Assembly (NCBI RefSeq): GCF_964340395.1
Contig: NC_135562.1
Coordinates: 23,146,173 to 23,210,172 of the forward strand
Direction: 5' to 3'
DNA from: Glandiceps talaboti
Lineage: Eukaryota; Hemichordata; Enteropneusta; Spengelidae
Length of the DNA: 64,000 bases
A program made the position numbers and the translations under genes. The notes beneath the pieces are model-generated. The model had not been told where the DNA came from. It was given only the letters and a program-made list of their open reading frames with translations, and did not search any database. Within the stretch, counting starts at the first letter, position 1. Every line of letters begins with the position of its first letter. Shown here one piece after another: positions 47,168 to 60,400 of the stretch.

Positions 47168-50123
47168 ATACAGACACAGACTGTATGTACCGTACAGACA
47201 CTGACATTGACTTTATGTACCATACAGACACTGACTATATGTACCATACAGACAATGACTATATGTACCATAAAGACACTGACACTGTCTTTATGTATCA
47301 TACAGACAATGACTATATGTACCATACAGACACTGACTATATGTACCATACAGACAATGACTATATGTACCATAAAGACACTGACACTGTCTTTATGTAT
47401 CATACAGACACAGACACTGACTTATGTACCGTACAGACACTGACTTTATGTACCATACAGACACTGACTTTATGTACCATACAGACACTGACTTTATGTA
47501 CCGTACAGACACTGACTTTATGTACCGTACAGACACTGACTTTATGTACCGTACAGACACTGACTTTATGTACCGTACAGACACTGACTGTGTACCGTAC
47601 AGACACTGACTATGTGTACCATACAGACACTGACTATGTGTACCATACAGACACTGACTATGTGTACCATACAGACACTGACTTTATGTACCATACAGAC
47701 ACTGACTTTATGTACCATACAGACACTGACTTTATGTACCATACAGACACTGACTTTATGTACCGTACAGACACTGACTTTATGTACCATACAGACACTG
47801 ACTATATGTACCGTACAGACACTGACTATATGTACCATACAGACACTGACTTTATGTACCGTACAGACACTGACTATATGTACGATACAGACACTGACTA
47901 TATGTACCGTACAGACACTGACTATATGTACCGTACAGACACTGACTTTGTACCATACAGACACTGACTTTATGTACCATACAGACACTGACTTTATGTA
48001 CCGTACAGACACTGACGTTATGTACCATACAGACACTGACTATATGTACCGTACAGACACTGACTTTATGTACCGTACAGACACTGACTTTATGTACCAT
48101 ACAGACACTGACTTTATGTACCGTACAGACACTGACTATATGTACCGTACAGACACTGACTATGTGTACCATACAGACACTGACTATATGTACCATACAG
48201 ACACTGACTATATGTACCGTACAGACACTGACTTTATGTACCGTACAGACACTGACTTTATGTACCATACAGACACTGACTTTATGTACCATACAGACAC
48301 TGACTATATGTACCATACAGACACTGACTTTATGTACCATACAGACACTGACTATATGTACCGTACAGACACTGACTATATGTACCGTACAGACACTGAC
48401 TATATGTACCGTACAGACACTGACTATATGTACCGTACAGACACTGACTATATGTACCGTACAGACACTGACTATATGTACCGTACAGACACTGACTATA
48501 TGTACCATACAGACACTGACTATATGTACCGTACAGACACTGACTATATGTACCGTACAGACACTGACTATATGTACCATACAGACACTGACTATATGTA
48601 CCGTACAGACACTGACTATATGTACCGTACAGACACTGACTATATGTACCGTACAGACACTGACTATATGTACCGTACAGACACTGACTATATGTACCGT
48701 ACAGACACTGACTATATGTACCGTACAGACACTGACTATATGTACCATACAGACACTGACTTTATGTACCGTACAGACACTGACTTTATGTACCTTACAG
48801 ACACTGACTTTATGTACCATACAGACACTGACTATATGTACCATACAGACACTGACTTTATGTACCGTACAGACACTGACTATATGTACCATACAGACAC
48901 TGACTTTATGTACCGTACAGACAATGACTATGTGTACCATACAGACACTGACTTTATGTACCATACAGCCACTGACTTTATGTACCGTACAGACACTGAC
49001 TTTATGTACCATACAGACACTGACGTTATGTACCATACAGACAATGACTATATGTACCATAAAGACACTGACACTGTCTTTATGTATCATACAGACACAG
49101 ACACTGACTTATGTACCGTACAGACACTGACTTTATGTACCATACAGACACTGACTTTATGTACCATACAGACACTGACTTTATGTACCGTACAGACACT
49201 GACTTTATGTACCGTAGAGACACTGACTTTATGTACCGTAGAGACACTGACTTTATGTACCGTACAGACACTGACTTTATGTACCGTACAGACACTGACT
49301 ATGTGTACCGTACAGACACTGACTATGTGTACCATACAGACACTGACTATATGTACCATACAGACACTGACTATATGTACCATACAGACACTGACTTTAT
49401 GTACCATACAGACACTGACTATATGTACCATACAGACACTGACTTTAAGTACCATACAGACACTGACTATATGTACCATACAGACACTGACTTTATGTAC
49501 CATACAGACACTGACTATATGTACCATACAGACACTGACTTTAAGTACCATACAGACACTGACTATATGTACCATACAGACACTGACTTTATGTACCATA
49601 CAGACACTGACTATATGTACCATACAGACATTGACTTTATGTACCATACAGACACTGACTTTATGTACCATACAGACACTGACTATATGTACCGTACAGA
49701 CACTGACTATATGTACCATACAGACACTGACTATATGTACCGTACAGACACTGACTTTATGTACCATACAGACACTGACTATATGTACCATACAGACACT
49801 GACTATATGTACCATACAGACACTGACTTTATGTACCATACAGACACTGACTATGTGTACCATACAGACACTGACGTTATGTACCGTACAGACACTGACT
49901 ATATGTACCATACAGACACTGACTTTATGTACCATACAGACACTGACTATATGTACCATACAGACACTGACTTTATGTACCATACAGACACTGACTTTAT
50001 GTACCATACAGACACTGACTTTGTACCATACAGACACTGACTATATGTACCATACAGACACTGACTTTATGTACCATACAGACACTGATGACTATATGTA
50101 CCGTACAGACACAGACTTTATCT
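47168..50123 (+). repeat. Minisatellite, 24-bp unit, about 124 copies
   Basis: The unit is actgactttatgtaccataca followed by gac; the eight-codon repeat is MYHTDTDF-like. A frame of 876 codons stays open at 47612-50242, but several other frames on both strands are also open for hundreds of codons. A compound block with cactgtctttatgtatcata occurs at 47264, 47372 and 49059. The sequence around 47401 is repeated around 49088, showing a ~1.69-kb duplication inside the array. Unit variants (tatatg/tttatg, cgtaca/cataca) are transitions or single changes. Confidence 0.95.
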
Positions 50124-50125
50124 AT

Positions 50126-50350
50126 TGGGTTCGATCTCTTTGGTGTGTGCGATTTTTAGAAGTTTTCACACGTATAACCATTAATCACATGCGGTTGTTG
50201 TTCTATTCCAAAACATTCAGATATGTTCAGGTGTTTACCTAATATGTCTTGCCTTTGAATACCTTGAAAAAGAATTTTTATTCAAAACGACAGATTACAT
50301 CTATTTATTCGGTCTGTCTCATAAGTTCCTTGTGCATTTCTTTCTACATA
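50126..50350 (+). pseudogene. Penelope-like retroelement 3' UTR, 5'-truncated copy
   Basis: The segment starts tattgggttcgatctctttg and ends taccttgaaaaagaattttt...cattcggt-type text followed by cataagttccttg. It is homologous, by eye about 85 percent identical, to the reverse complement of 32075-32292, the 3' UTR of the GIY-YIG-encoding Penelope-like fragment. The coding part is absent. It begins exactly where the 24-bp minisatellite ends and is followed directly by (GACA)n and (CATA)n repeats. Confidence 0.8.
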
Positions 50351-50351
50351 C

Positions 50352-50388
<37 letters not shown>

Positions 50389-50452
50389 TACATACATACA
50401 TACATACATACATACATACATACATACATACATACATACATACATACACGCG

Positions 50453-50501
<49 letters not shown>

Positions 50502-50515
50502 GCAAGCACATGCAC
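50351..50515 (+). repeat. (GACA)n(CATA)n(CGCA)n(CA)n(CG)n compound microsatellite
   Basis: Tetranucleotides GACA then CATA, followed by alternating CA/CG blocks, lie immediately 3' of the Penelope-like tail. Open frames here are artefacts. Confidence 0.95.
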
Positions 50516-52927
50516 ACATACGTTTGCAGTCCTGTGGACATAGTTGCATTCGTTGCCAGTTCATACACATGTATACCTGTGCCTGAACAGAACCAAGTAA
50601 ATGTGACCATGGATGTATTAGCGGAACATATGCATCCGTGACATCAGCAAAAGCTGTTCGTCTCCTTTCTACCATGGAAGTATAACTTTATACTTCCATG
50701 TTTCTACTATCAAATCTTTAAGGTCAGCAGCAGCATTTGTAGTGGAATGATAAACTGCATACGAGACGATGTATGTGGTATGAACTGGAACCACAGACTT
50801 CATTTATCAAAGCCCTGGCGACTTCGGCCTAAGGCCTCAGTCCAGGAGTTCACTGCCTCACCCCCCCCCCCCCCCAAGGCCAGGGCCAGCATTCGAGTGT
50901 CTTAAATTTTACAAATCACTTTACACATGTTACAGGAAAAAGTCGTTCAGCGTAAGGTCGCCTGCTATGCTGCATGCAGTGACTCCGAAGATGCGCTCGA
51001 TCTCATTTACATCTTGTTCCTTATATTAAAAACATTTCATACTAATAAAACGGCAGATCTCTTTTTGGAATATTTGGTGGCCCTGAAAAACTATTAAACT
51101 AGGTACACAGTTTAAGATCCACTATTTGAAGATATTTCTTTCAATAATTGTGTTCGACGTTGTCTTTGGTTAAAATGTTGTTTGATATAATTATCTCATT
51201 GCACACTGACACTAGCGTTATTCCACAATTCATTTTGAAGCGACAATTTGCTATGGAAAGAATGGCCTTGAATTTGTAAACAGAGCTGTACCTTCAACAT
51301 CATAATCCAAACTTCAATTTCCATTATAATGATAATGACAAGGAGAATTCACCGAGTTCACCTTGGGTTCCGATATAAACGAGGCCATAACAGTTTTGAG
51401 AGTTGGATAAAGAAAATGATTATTTTGTTGTGTTACTTATTTGAGAAAGCACCATCCATTTTTTTACTTTCAATGTGACATCTTTTCGGCAACTACTTTG
51501 AAAGATACGACTTTAGTCCAGAAAAAATGAAAAAGCTGTTCAACCTACCCATATATTTTGTTCTGGTGATGGGCAATATATCCTCATGCGGGCTTCGCAT
51601 TTGTTTTTCGAAGTTAAGGATATTACTTCATATTTTCTGAATAGTACATGTAACAATATACATTTGAGTCTATTCCAAATAATATAATATCTTATAATAT
51701 CTTATACAGTGGTTTACTTGGCTATGATGTGGCATACAAGCATGAATTGAGATTAAATACCCAATGTGCACTAAAAAGAATTGAACAAAAGTTTACGACC
51801 ATTGGGCCTTCAAAAGTCTGAAAGTCTTGAAATGTTTTGCTCTTTTTCGGGATTTTTTGGAACCAAATTAAACTTCAGGATATTAAGTCATTTACCATGT
51901 GCACATCCGCATAATATCTTTCAGCTTTGCCACAACAAAATACACTTCCAGATAATATGTAGTGCATAATTGTTTCAATTCTGGTATTTTATTATGTCTA
52001 TGGTTTGATATTTTATGCCTCTAAATGGCCTCCTACACTGTCTTATTTTCATTTTTTCACCTTTGGAGTTGTCTCCTTCCAATCCATAATTGTACCATGT
52101 GATTTTATATCTCCACTGTAGTGTAGGTGACAGAAGGGGTGGCTAAAATAATGCTTGAGTTTCAAATGCTTAACATTTTTTGAGAAGAGAGGGTGATAGG
52201 AACTACACCATTTGTTTAACCGTAAATTGTGTACATTTCCTAACTGTAGCTATGCAGACAAATTGCATGAGATAGTATCAAGATGACTGAACAAGTTCTA
52301 TCTAAACTCGACCTGAAATATTTTGCTATCATTATATATGGTTTGTTTTATCCTTGTCAAGCATTGTGAAAAAATGAAATCGACCTACTTACCCAATGTG
52401 ATGGGTTAGGTTACCCGTTGACTAGCATTTTTTATTTTTTCTGACCTTACATATGATATTTAATTGCGTATGCTAAAATATGTATTTTGGTAAATTTATG
52501 TAAATTAGCACATTTCTAAATTCTACATGCATGTGATTGCACCAAGACAAAGTTCTGCCCCCCTTGGCAATTTGGTCAGGCTACGGCACTGGAATACATG
52601 TATTTGTTTTGTTTTACTTTAATATTTCACAACTTGTCGATCTATTGGTTAAATATTTTGTCAGAGTTCACAGAGTTCTATATAGCGTGGTTTTGTGAAA
52701 TGTACACTTAATTGGCCTGTATACATATATTGGTATATGATTTGTAGTTGCCATGCGACGTCTTTGCCACCCTGAAGCAAGACCTAGCTGATGATATAAT
52801 AGAATTATGTAAAAATTGACATCGCTATTTGTGTGTCTCTCGTTGACTTTTATTGTGTACATTTCTATACAAGTTGTCATTAATCAAGTCACGGACATTC
52901 TCTTCCACATGTTACAAGGTCACTCAC
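50516..52927. other. Unique non-coding DNA
   Basis: No recognised exon. A perfect short hairpin (catggaagtata with tatacttccatg) is at 50673-50700. A poly-C run is at about 50861-50875 beside palindromic ggcctaaggcc-like text. The open frames at 51781-51969 and 52668-52880 show no domain. Confidence 0.4.
50673..50700. other. Perfect 12-bp inverted repeat with 4-base loop
   Basis: catggaagtata and its exact reverse complement tatacttccatg are separated by four bases. It could be the tip of a decayed palindromic element or a structured RNA. No further flanking complementarity was found. Confidence 0.5.
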
Positions 52928-53191
52928 TTCGAACGCACGTTTTGTTTATACTGATTCCGTTGTAGTGATCGTTTCTAAAAGTCGAGAGCACCAAAGCCTT
53001 TGGGACACACTTTTTGACGCTTTGTCTGCCGTTAATTGTAGCGATTCTGTGGCGATGTTTGTACGTGATGAAGCGACGGAAAGCTGCTGTATTCAGCTCA
53101 GGTGATAAGTTCCGTACCGAACGCAGCGCTTGACGGACTCTCACGATCATCCTCCATTGAGTGAGTGCTGTATGGTCCTTTGATACGACAC
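52928..53191 (-). CDS. Possible internal coding exon, product unknown
   Basis: On the minus strand a 264-bp stretch is open throughout, bounded by acceptor ttgtttatacag and donor gtgagt. It enters with two bases of a split codon and leaves after one base, so skipping it would keep frame. The peptide includes QALRSVRNLSPELNTAAFRR and ATINGRQSVKKCVPKAL and is rich in Arg. I do not recognise a family. It is more GC-rich and less repetitive than its surroundings. It may be a real exon of an unidentified gene or a chance frame. Confidence 0.3.
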
Positions 53192-53304
53192 CTGTATAAA
53201 CAAGCAATTATGAGGGCTATTTTCTCTTTGTATAACAGTCTATAGCCCTAGATAATCCGGCCACTTTTATCAATACTCTATTGTTAGTCGTAATGCATAC
53301 CAAA

Positions 53305-54218
53305 ATTATGTCAGTATTATCTGCCAAGCTGATTCACTAAATTATGTCAGTATCATCTGCCTAGCTGATTCACTAAATTATGTCAGTATCATCTGCCTAG
53401 CTGATTCACTAAATTATGTCAGTATTATCTGCCTAGCTGATTCCACTAAATTATGTCAGTATTATCTGCCTAGCTGATTCACTAAATTATGTCAGTATTA
53501 TCTGCCTAGCTGATTCACTAAATTATGTCAGTATTATCTGCCTAGCTGATTCACTAAATTATGTCAGTATTATCTGCCTAGCTGATTCCACTAAATTATG
53601 TCAGTATTATCTGCCAAGCTGATTCACTAAATTATGTCAGTATCATCTGCCTACCTGATTCCACTAAATTATGTCAGTATTATCTGCCAAGCTGATTCAC
53701 TAAATTATGTCAGTATTATCTGCCAAGCTGATTCACTAAATTATGTCAGTATTATCTGCCTAGCTGATTCCACTAAATTATGTCAGTATTATCTGCCTAG
53801 CTGATTCACTAAATTATGTCAGTATCATCTGCCTACCTGATTCCACTAAATTATGTCAGTATTATCTGCCAAGCTGATTCACTAAATTATGTCAGTATTA
53901 TCTGCCTAGCTGATTCCACTAAATTATGTCAGTATCATCTGCCTAGCTGATTCACTAAATTATGTCAGTATTATCTGCCAAGCTGATTCACAAAATTATG
54001 TCAGTATTATCTGCCTAGCTGATTAAACTAAATTATGTCAGTATTATCTGCCTAGCTGATTCACTAAATTATGTCAGTATTATCTGCCAAGCTGATTCCA
54101 CTAAATTATGTCAGTATCATCTGCCTAGCTGATTCACAAAATTATGTCAGTATTATCTGCCTAGCTGATTCACTAAATTATGTCAGTATTATCTGCCAAG
54201 CTGATTCACTAAATTATA
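53305..54218 (+). repeat. Minisatellite, 36-bp unit, about 25 copies
   Basis: The unit is actaaattatgtcagtatta followed by tctgcctagctgattc. Some units have gattcc (one base longer) and some have gccaagct. The one-base length variants break the frame, so only short open frames occur. Copies are highly similar. Confidence 0.95.
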
Positions 54219-54415
54219 TAGTGTATCAAGGTGCAACTCATTGGAATGTGCTGTAATTACAATCATGCCCCGTGTCACAAATTTTATTTCCATTGTTCCT
54301 TTCCTCCAAATTTTATTTTCAACACATTTATCGAGAGAATGAGTAGCAGTCATATATGTTCACGTTAGAAACAATTTGAAATATTTTATTGTCGGAGGAT
54401 GAACCCCCGGGTAGC
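54219..54415. other. Short unique spacer between two arrays
   Basis: About 200 bases of AT-rich sequence with no recognised feature. Confidence 0.4.
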
Positions 54416-57400
54416 CCCCTCTATCAATATTACAGACATTGTTCATTGCCTAACCCCCCCCCCCCTTATATCAACGTTACAAACATTGTTCATTGCCTAA
54501 TCCCCTCTATCAACGATACATACATTGTTCATTGCCTACCCCCCTTATATCAACGTCACAGACACTGTTCATTGCCTAATCCCCTATCAACGTTACAGAC
54601 ATTGTTCATTGCCTACCCCCTTATAACAACGTCATAGACATTGTTCATTGCCTACCCCCCTTATATCAACGTTACAGACATTGTTCATTGCCTAATCCCC
54701 TCTATCAACGTTACAGACATTGTTCATTGCCTAACCCCCTATTATCAATGTTACAGACATTGTTCATTGCCTAACCCCCTATTATAAACGTTACAGACAT
54801 TGTTCATTGCCTAACCCCCCTATTATCAACGTTACAGACATTGTTCATTGCCTAACTCCCCTTATAACAACGTTACAGACATTGTTCATTGCCTAACCCC
54901 GCTTATATCAAAGTTAGAGACATTGTTCATTACCTAACCCCCCTTATATCAACGTTACAGACATTGTTCATTGCCTACCCCCTATTATCAATGTTACAGA
55001 CATTGCTCATTGCCTAACCCCCCTTATATCAATGTTACAGACATTGTTCATTGCCTACCCCCTATTATCAACGTTACAGACATTGTTCATTGCCTAATCC
55101 CCTCTATCAACGTTACAGACATTGTTCATTGCCTAACCCCCTATTATCAATGTTACAGACATTGTTCATTGCCTAACCCCCTATTATAAACGTTACAGAC
55201 ATTGTTCATTGCCTAACCCCCCTATTATCAACGTTACAGACATTGTTCATTGCCTAACTCCCCTTATAACAACGTTACAGACATTGTTCATTGCCTAACC
55301 CCGCTTATATCAAAGTTAGAGACATTGTTCATTACCTAACCCCCCTTATATCAACGTTACAGACATTGTTCATTGCCTACCCCCCTATTATCAATGTTAC
55401 AGACATTGCTCATTGCCTAACCCCCCTTATATCAATGTTACAGACATTGTTCATTGCCTACCCCCTATTATCAACGTTACAGACATTGTTCATTGCCTAA
55501 CTCCCCTATTATCAACGTTACAGACATTGTTCATTGCCTAATCCCCCTATCAACGTTACAGACATTGTTCATTGCCTAACCTCCCTATTATTAACGTTAC
55601 AGACATTGTTCATTGCCTAACCCCCCTTATATCAACATTACAGACATTGTTCATTGCCTACCCCCCTATTATCAACGTTACAGAAATTGTTCATTGCCTA
55701 ACTCCCCTTATATCAACATTACAGACATTGTTCATTGCCTAACCCCCCTATTATCAACGTTACAGACATTGTTCATTGCCTAACCCCACTATCATCAACG
55801 TCACAGACATTGTTCATTGCCTAATCCCCCTATCAACGTTACAGACATTGTTCATTGCCTAACCCCCCCCCTTATATTAACGTTACAGACATTGTTCATT
55901 GCCTAATCCCCTCTATCAACGTTACAGACATTGTTCATTGCCTACCCCCTTATATCAACGTTACAGTCATTGTTCATTGCCTAACCCCCCTATCAACGTC
56001 ACAGACATTGTTCATTGCCTACCCCCCTTATATCAATGTTACAGACATTGCTCATTGCCTAACCCCCCTTATATCAATGTTACAGACATTGTTCATTGCC
56101 TACCCCCTATTATCAACGTTACAGACATTGTTCATTGCCTAATCCCCTCTATCAACGTTACAGACATTGTTCATTGCCTAACCCCCTATTATCAATGTTA
56201 CAGACATTGTTCATTGCCTAACCCCCTATTATAAACGTTACAGACATTGTTCATTGCCTAACCCCCCTATTATCAACGTTACAGACATTGTTCATTGCCT
56301 AACTCCCCTTATAACAACGTTACAGACATTGTTCATTGCCTAACCCCGCTTATATCAAAGTTAGAGACATTGTTCATTACCTAACCCCCCTTATATCAAC
56401 GTTACAGACATTGTTCATTGCCTACCCCCCTATTATCAATGTTACAGACATTGCTCATTGCCTAACCCCCCTTATATCAATGTTACAGACATTGTTCATT
56501 GCCTACCCCCTATTATCAACGTTACAGACATTGTTCATTGCCTAACTCCCCTATTATCAACGTTACAGACATTGTTCATTGCCTAATCCCCCTATCAACG
56601 TTACAGACATTGTTCATTGCCTAACCTCCCTATTATTAACGTTACAGACATTGTTCATTGCCTAACCCCCCTTATATCAACATTACAGACATTGTTCATT
56701 GCCTACCCCCCTATTATCAACGTTACAGAAATTGTTCATTGCCTAACTCCCCTTATATCAACATTACAGACATTGTTCATTGCCTAACCCCCCTATTATC
56801 AACGTTACAGACATTGTTCATTGCCTAACCCCACTATCATCAACGTCACAGACATTGTTCATTGCCTAATCCCCCTATCAACGTTACAGACATTGTTCAT
56901 TGCCTAACCCCCCCCCCTTATATTAACGTTACAGACATTGTTCATTGCCTAATCCCCTCTATCAACGTTACAGACATTGTTCATTGCCTACCCCCTTATA
57001 TCAACGTTACAGTCATTGTTCATTGCCTAACCCCCCTATCAACGTCATAGACATTGTTCATTGCCTACCCCCCTTATATCAACGTTACAGACATTGTTCA
57101 TTGCCTAATCCCCTCTATCAATGTTACAGACATTGTTCATTGCCTAACCCCCCCTATCAACGTCACAGACATTGTTCATTGCCTAACCCCCCCTATCAAC
57201 GTCACAGACATTGTTCATTGCCTAACCCCCCTTATATCAACGTTACATACATTGTTCATTGCCTACCCCCTTATAACAACGTCACAGACATTGTTCATTG
57301 CCTACCCCCTTATATCAATGTTACAGACATTGTTCATTGCCTAACCCCCCTATTATCAACGTTACAGACATTGTTCATTGCCTACCCCCCTTATATCAAC

Positions 57401-60400
57401 ATTACAGACATTGTTCATTGCCTACCCCCTTATATCAACGTTACAGACATTGTTCATTGCCTAACCCCCTATCAACGTTACAGACATTGTTCATTGCCTA
57501 ATCCCCCTATCAACGTTACAGACATTGTTCATTGGCTACCCCCTATTATCAACGTTACAGACATTGTTCATTGCCTAACCCCCCTATTATCAACGTTACA
57601 GACATTGTTCATTGCCTAACCCCCCTTATATCAACGTTACAGACATTGTTCATTGCCTAACCCCCCTATTATCAACGTTACAGACATTGTTCATTACCTA
57701 ACCCCCCTATTATCAACGTTACAGACATTGTTCCTTGCCTAACCCCTCTATTATCAACGTTACAGACATTGTTCATTGCCTAACCCCCCTATTATCAACG
57801 TTACAGACATTGTTCATTGCCTAACCCCCCTTATATCAACGTTACAGACATTGTTCATTGCCTAACCCCCCTATTATCAACGTTACAGACATTGTTCTTT
57901 GCCTACCCCCCTTATATCAACGTTACAGACATTGTTCATTGCGTAACCCCCCTTATAACAACGTTACAGACATTGTTCATTGCCTACCCCTCTATCAATG
58001 TTACAGACATTGTTCATTGCCTAACCCCCCTTATATCAATGTTACAGACATTGTTCATTGCCTAACCCCCCTTATATCAACGTTACAGACATTGTTCATT
58101 GCGTAACCCCCCTTATAACAACGTTACAGACATTGTTCATTGCCTACCCCTCTATCAACGTTACAGACATTGTTCATTGCCTAACCCCCTTATATCAACG
58201 TTACAGACATTGTTCATTGCATACCCCCTTATATCAACGTTACAGACATTGTTCATTGCCTAACTCCCCTATCAACGTTACAGACATTGTTCATTGCCTA
58301 CCCCCTATTATCAACGTTACAGACATTGTTTATTGCCGAACCCCCCCCCCTTATATCTATGTTACAGACATTGTTCATTGCCTACCCCCTTATATCAACG
58401 TTACAGACATTGTTCATTGCCTAACCCCCCTTATATCAACATTACAGACATTGTTCATTGCCTAACCCCCCTTATATCAACGTTACAGACATTGTTCATT
58501 GCCTACCCCCTTATATCAACGTTACAGACATTGTTCATTGCCTACTCACCCTATTATCAACGTTACAGACATTGTTCATTGCCTAACCCCCCCTTATATC
58601 AACGTTACAGACATTGTTCCTTGCCTAACCCCTCTATTATCAACGTTACAGACATTGTTCATTGCCTAACCCCCCTATTATCAACGTTACAGACATTGTT
58701 CATTGCCTAACCCCCCTTATATCAACGTTACAGACATTGTTCATTGCCTAACCCCCCTATTATCAACGTTACAGACATTGTTCTTTGCCTACCCCCTTAT
58801 ATCAACGTTACAGACATTGTTCATTGCGTAACCCCCCTTATAACAACGTTACAGACATTGTTCATTGCCTACCCCTCTATCAATGTTACAGACATTGTTC
58901 ATTGCCTACCCCCCCCCCCTATTATCAACGTTACAGACATTGTTCATTGCCTAACCCCCCTTATATCAACGTTACAGACATTGTTCATTGCCTAACCCCC
59001 CTTATATCAACGTTACAGACATTGTTCATTGCGTAACCCCCCTTATAACAACGTTACAGACATTGTTCATTGCCTACCCCTCTATCAACGTTACAGACAT
59101 TGTTCATTGCCTAACCCCCTTATATCAACGTTACAGACATTGTTCATTGCATACCCCCTTATATCAACGTTACAGACATTGTTCATTGCCTAACTCCCCT
59201 ATCAACGTTACAGACATTGTTCATTGCCTACCCCCTATTATCAACGTTACAGACATTGTTTATTGCCGAACCCCCCCCCCTTATATCTATGTTACAGACA
59301 TTGTTCATTGCCTACCCCCTTATATCAACGTTACAGACATTGTTCATTGCCTAACCCCCCTTATATCAACATTACAGACATTGTTCATTGCCTAACCCCC
59401 CTTATATCAACGTTACAGACATTGTTCATTGCCTACCCCCTTATATCAACGTTACAGACATTGTTCATTGCCTACTCACCCTATTATCAACGTTACAGAC
59501 ATTGTTCATTGCCTAACCCCCCCTTATATCAACGTTACAGACATTGTTCATTGCCTAATCCCCCTATCAACGTTACAGACATTGTTCATTGCCTACCCCC
59601 CTGTCAATGTTACAGACATTGTTCATTGCCTAATCTCCCTATCAACGTTACAGACATTGTTCATTGCCTACCCCCCTATTATCAACGTTACAGACATTGT
59701 TCATTGCCCACCCCCTTATATCAACGTTACAGACATTGTTCATTGCCTACCCCCTTATATCAACGTTACAGACATTGTTCATTGCCTAACCCCCTTATAT
59801 CAACGTTACAGACATTGTTCATTGCATACCCCCTTATATCAACGTTACAGACATTGTTCATTGCCTAACTCCCCTATCAACGTTACAGACATTGTTCATT
59901 GCCTACCCCCTATTATCAACGTTACAGACATTGTTTATTGCCGAACCCCCCCCCCCCTTATATCTATGTTACAGACATTGTTCATTGCCTACCCCCTTAT
60001 ATCAACGTTACAGACATTGTTCATTGCCTAACCCCCCTTATATCAACATTACAGACATTGTTCATTGCCTAACCCCCCTTATATCAACGTTACAGACATT
60101 GTTCATTGCCTACCCCCTTATATCAACGTTACAGACATTGTTCATTGCCTACTCACCCTATTATCAACGTTACAGACATTGTTCATTGCCTAACCCCCCC
60201 TTATATCAACGTTACAGACATTGTTCCTTGCCTAACCCCTCTATTATCAACGTTACAGACATTGTTCATTGCCTAACCCCCCTATTATCAACGTTACAGA
60301 CATTGTTCATTGCCTAACCCCCCTTATATCAACGTTACAGACATTGTTCATTGCCTAACCCCCCTATTATCAACGTTACAGACATTGTTCTTTGCCTACC

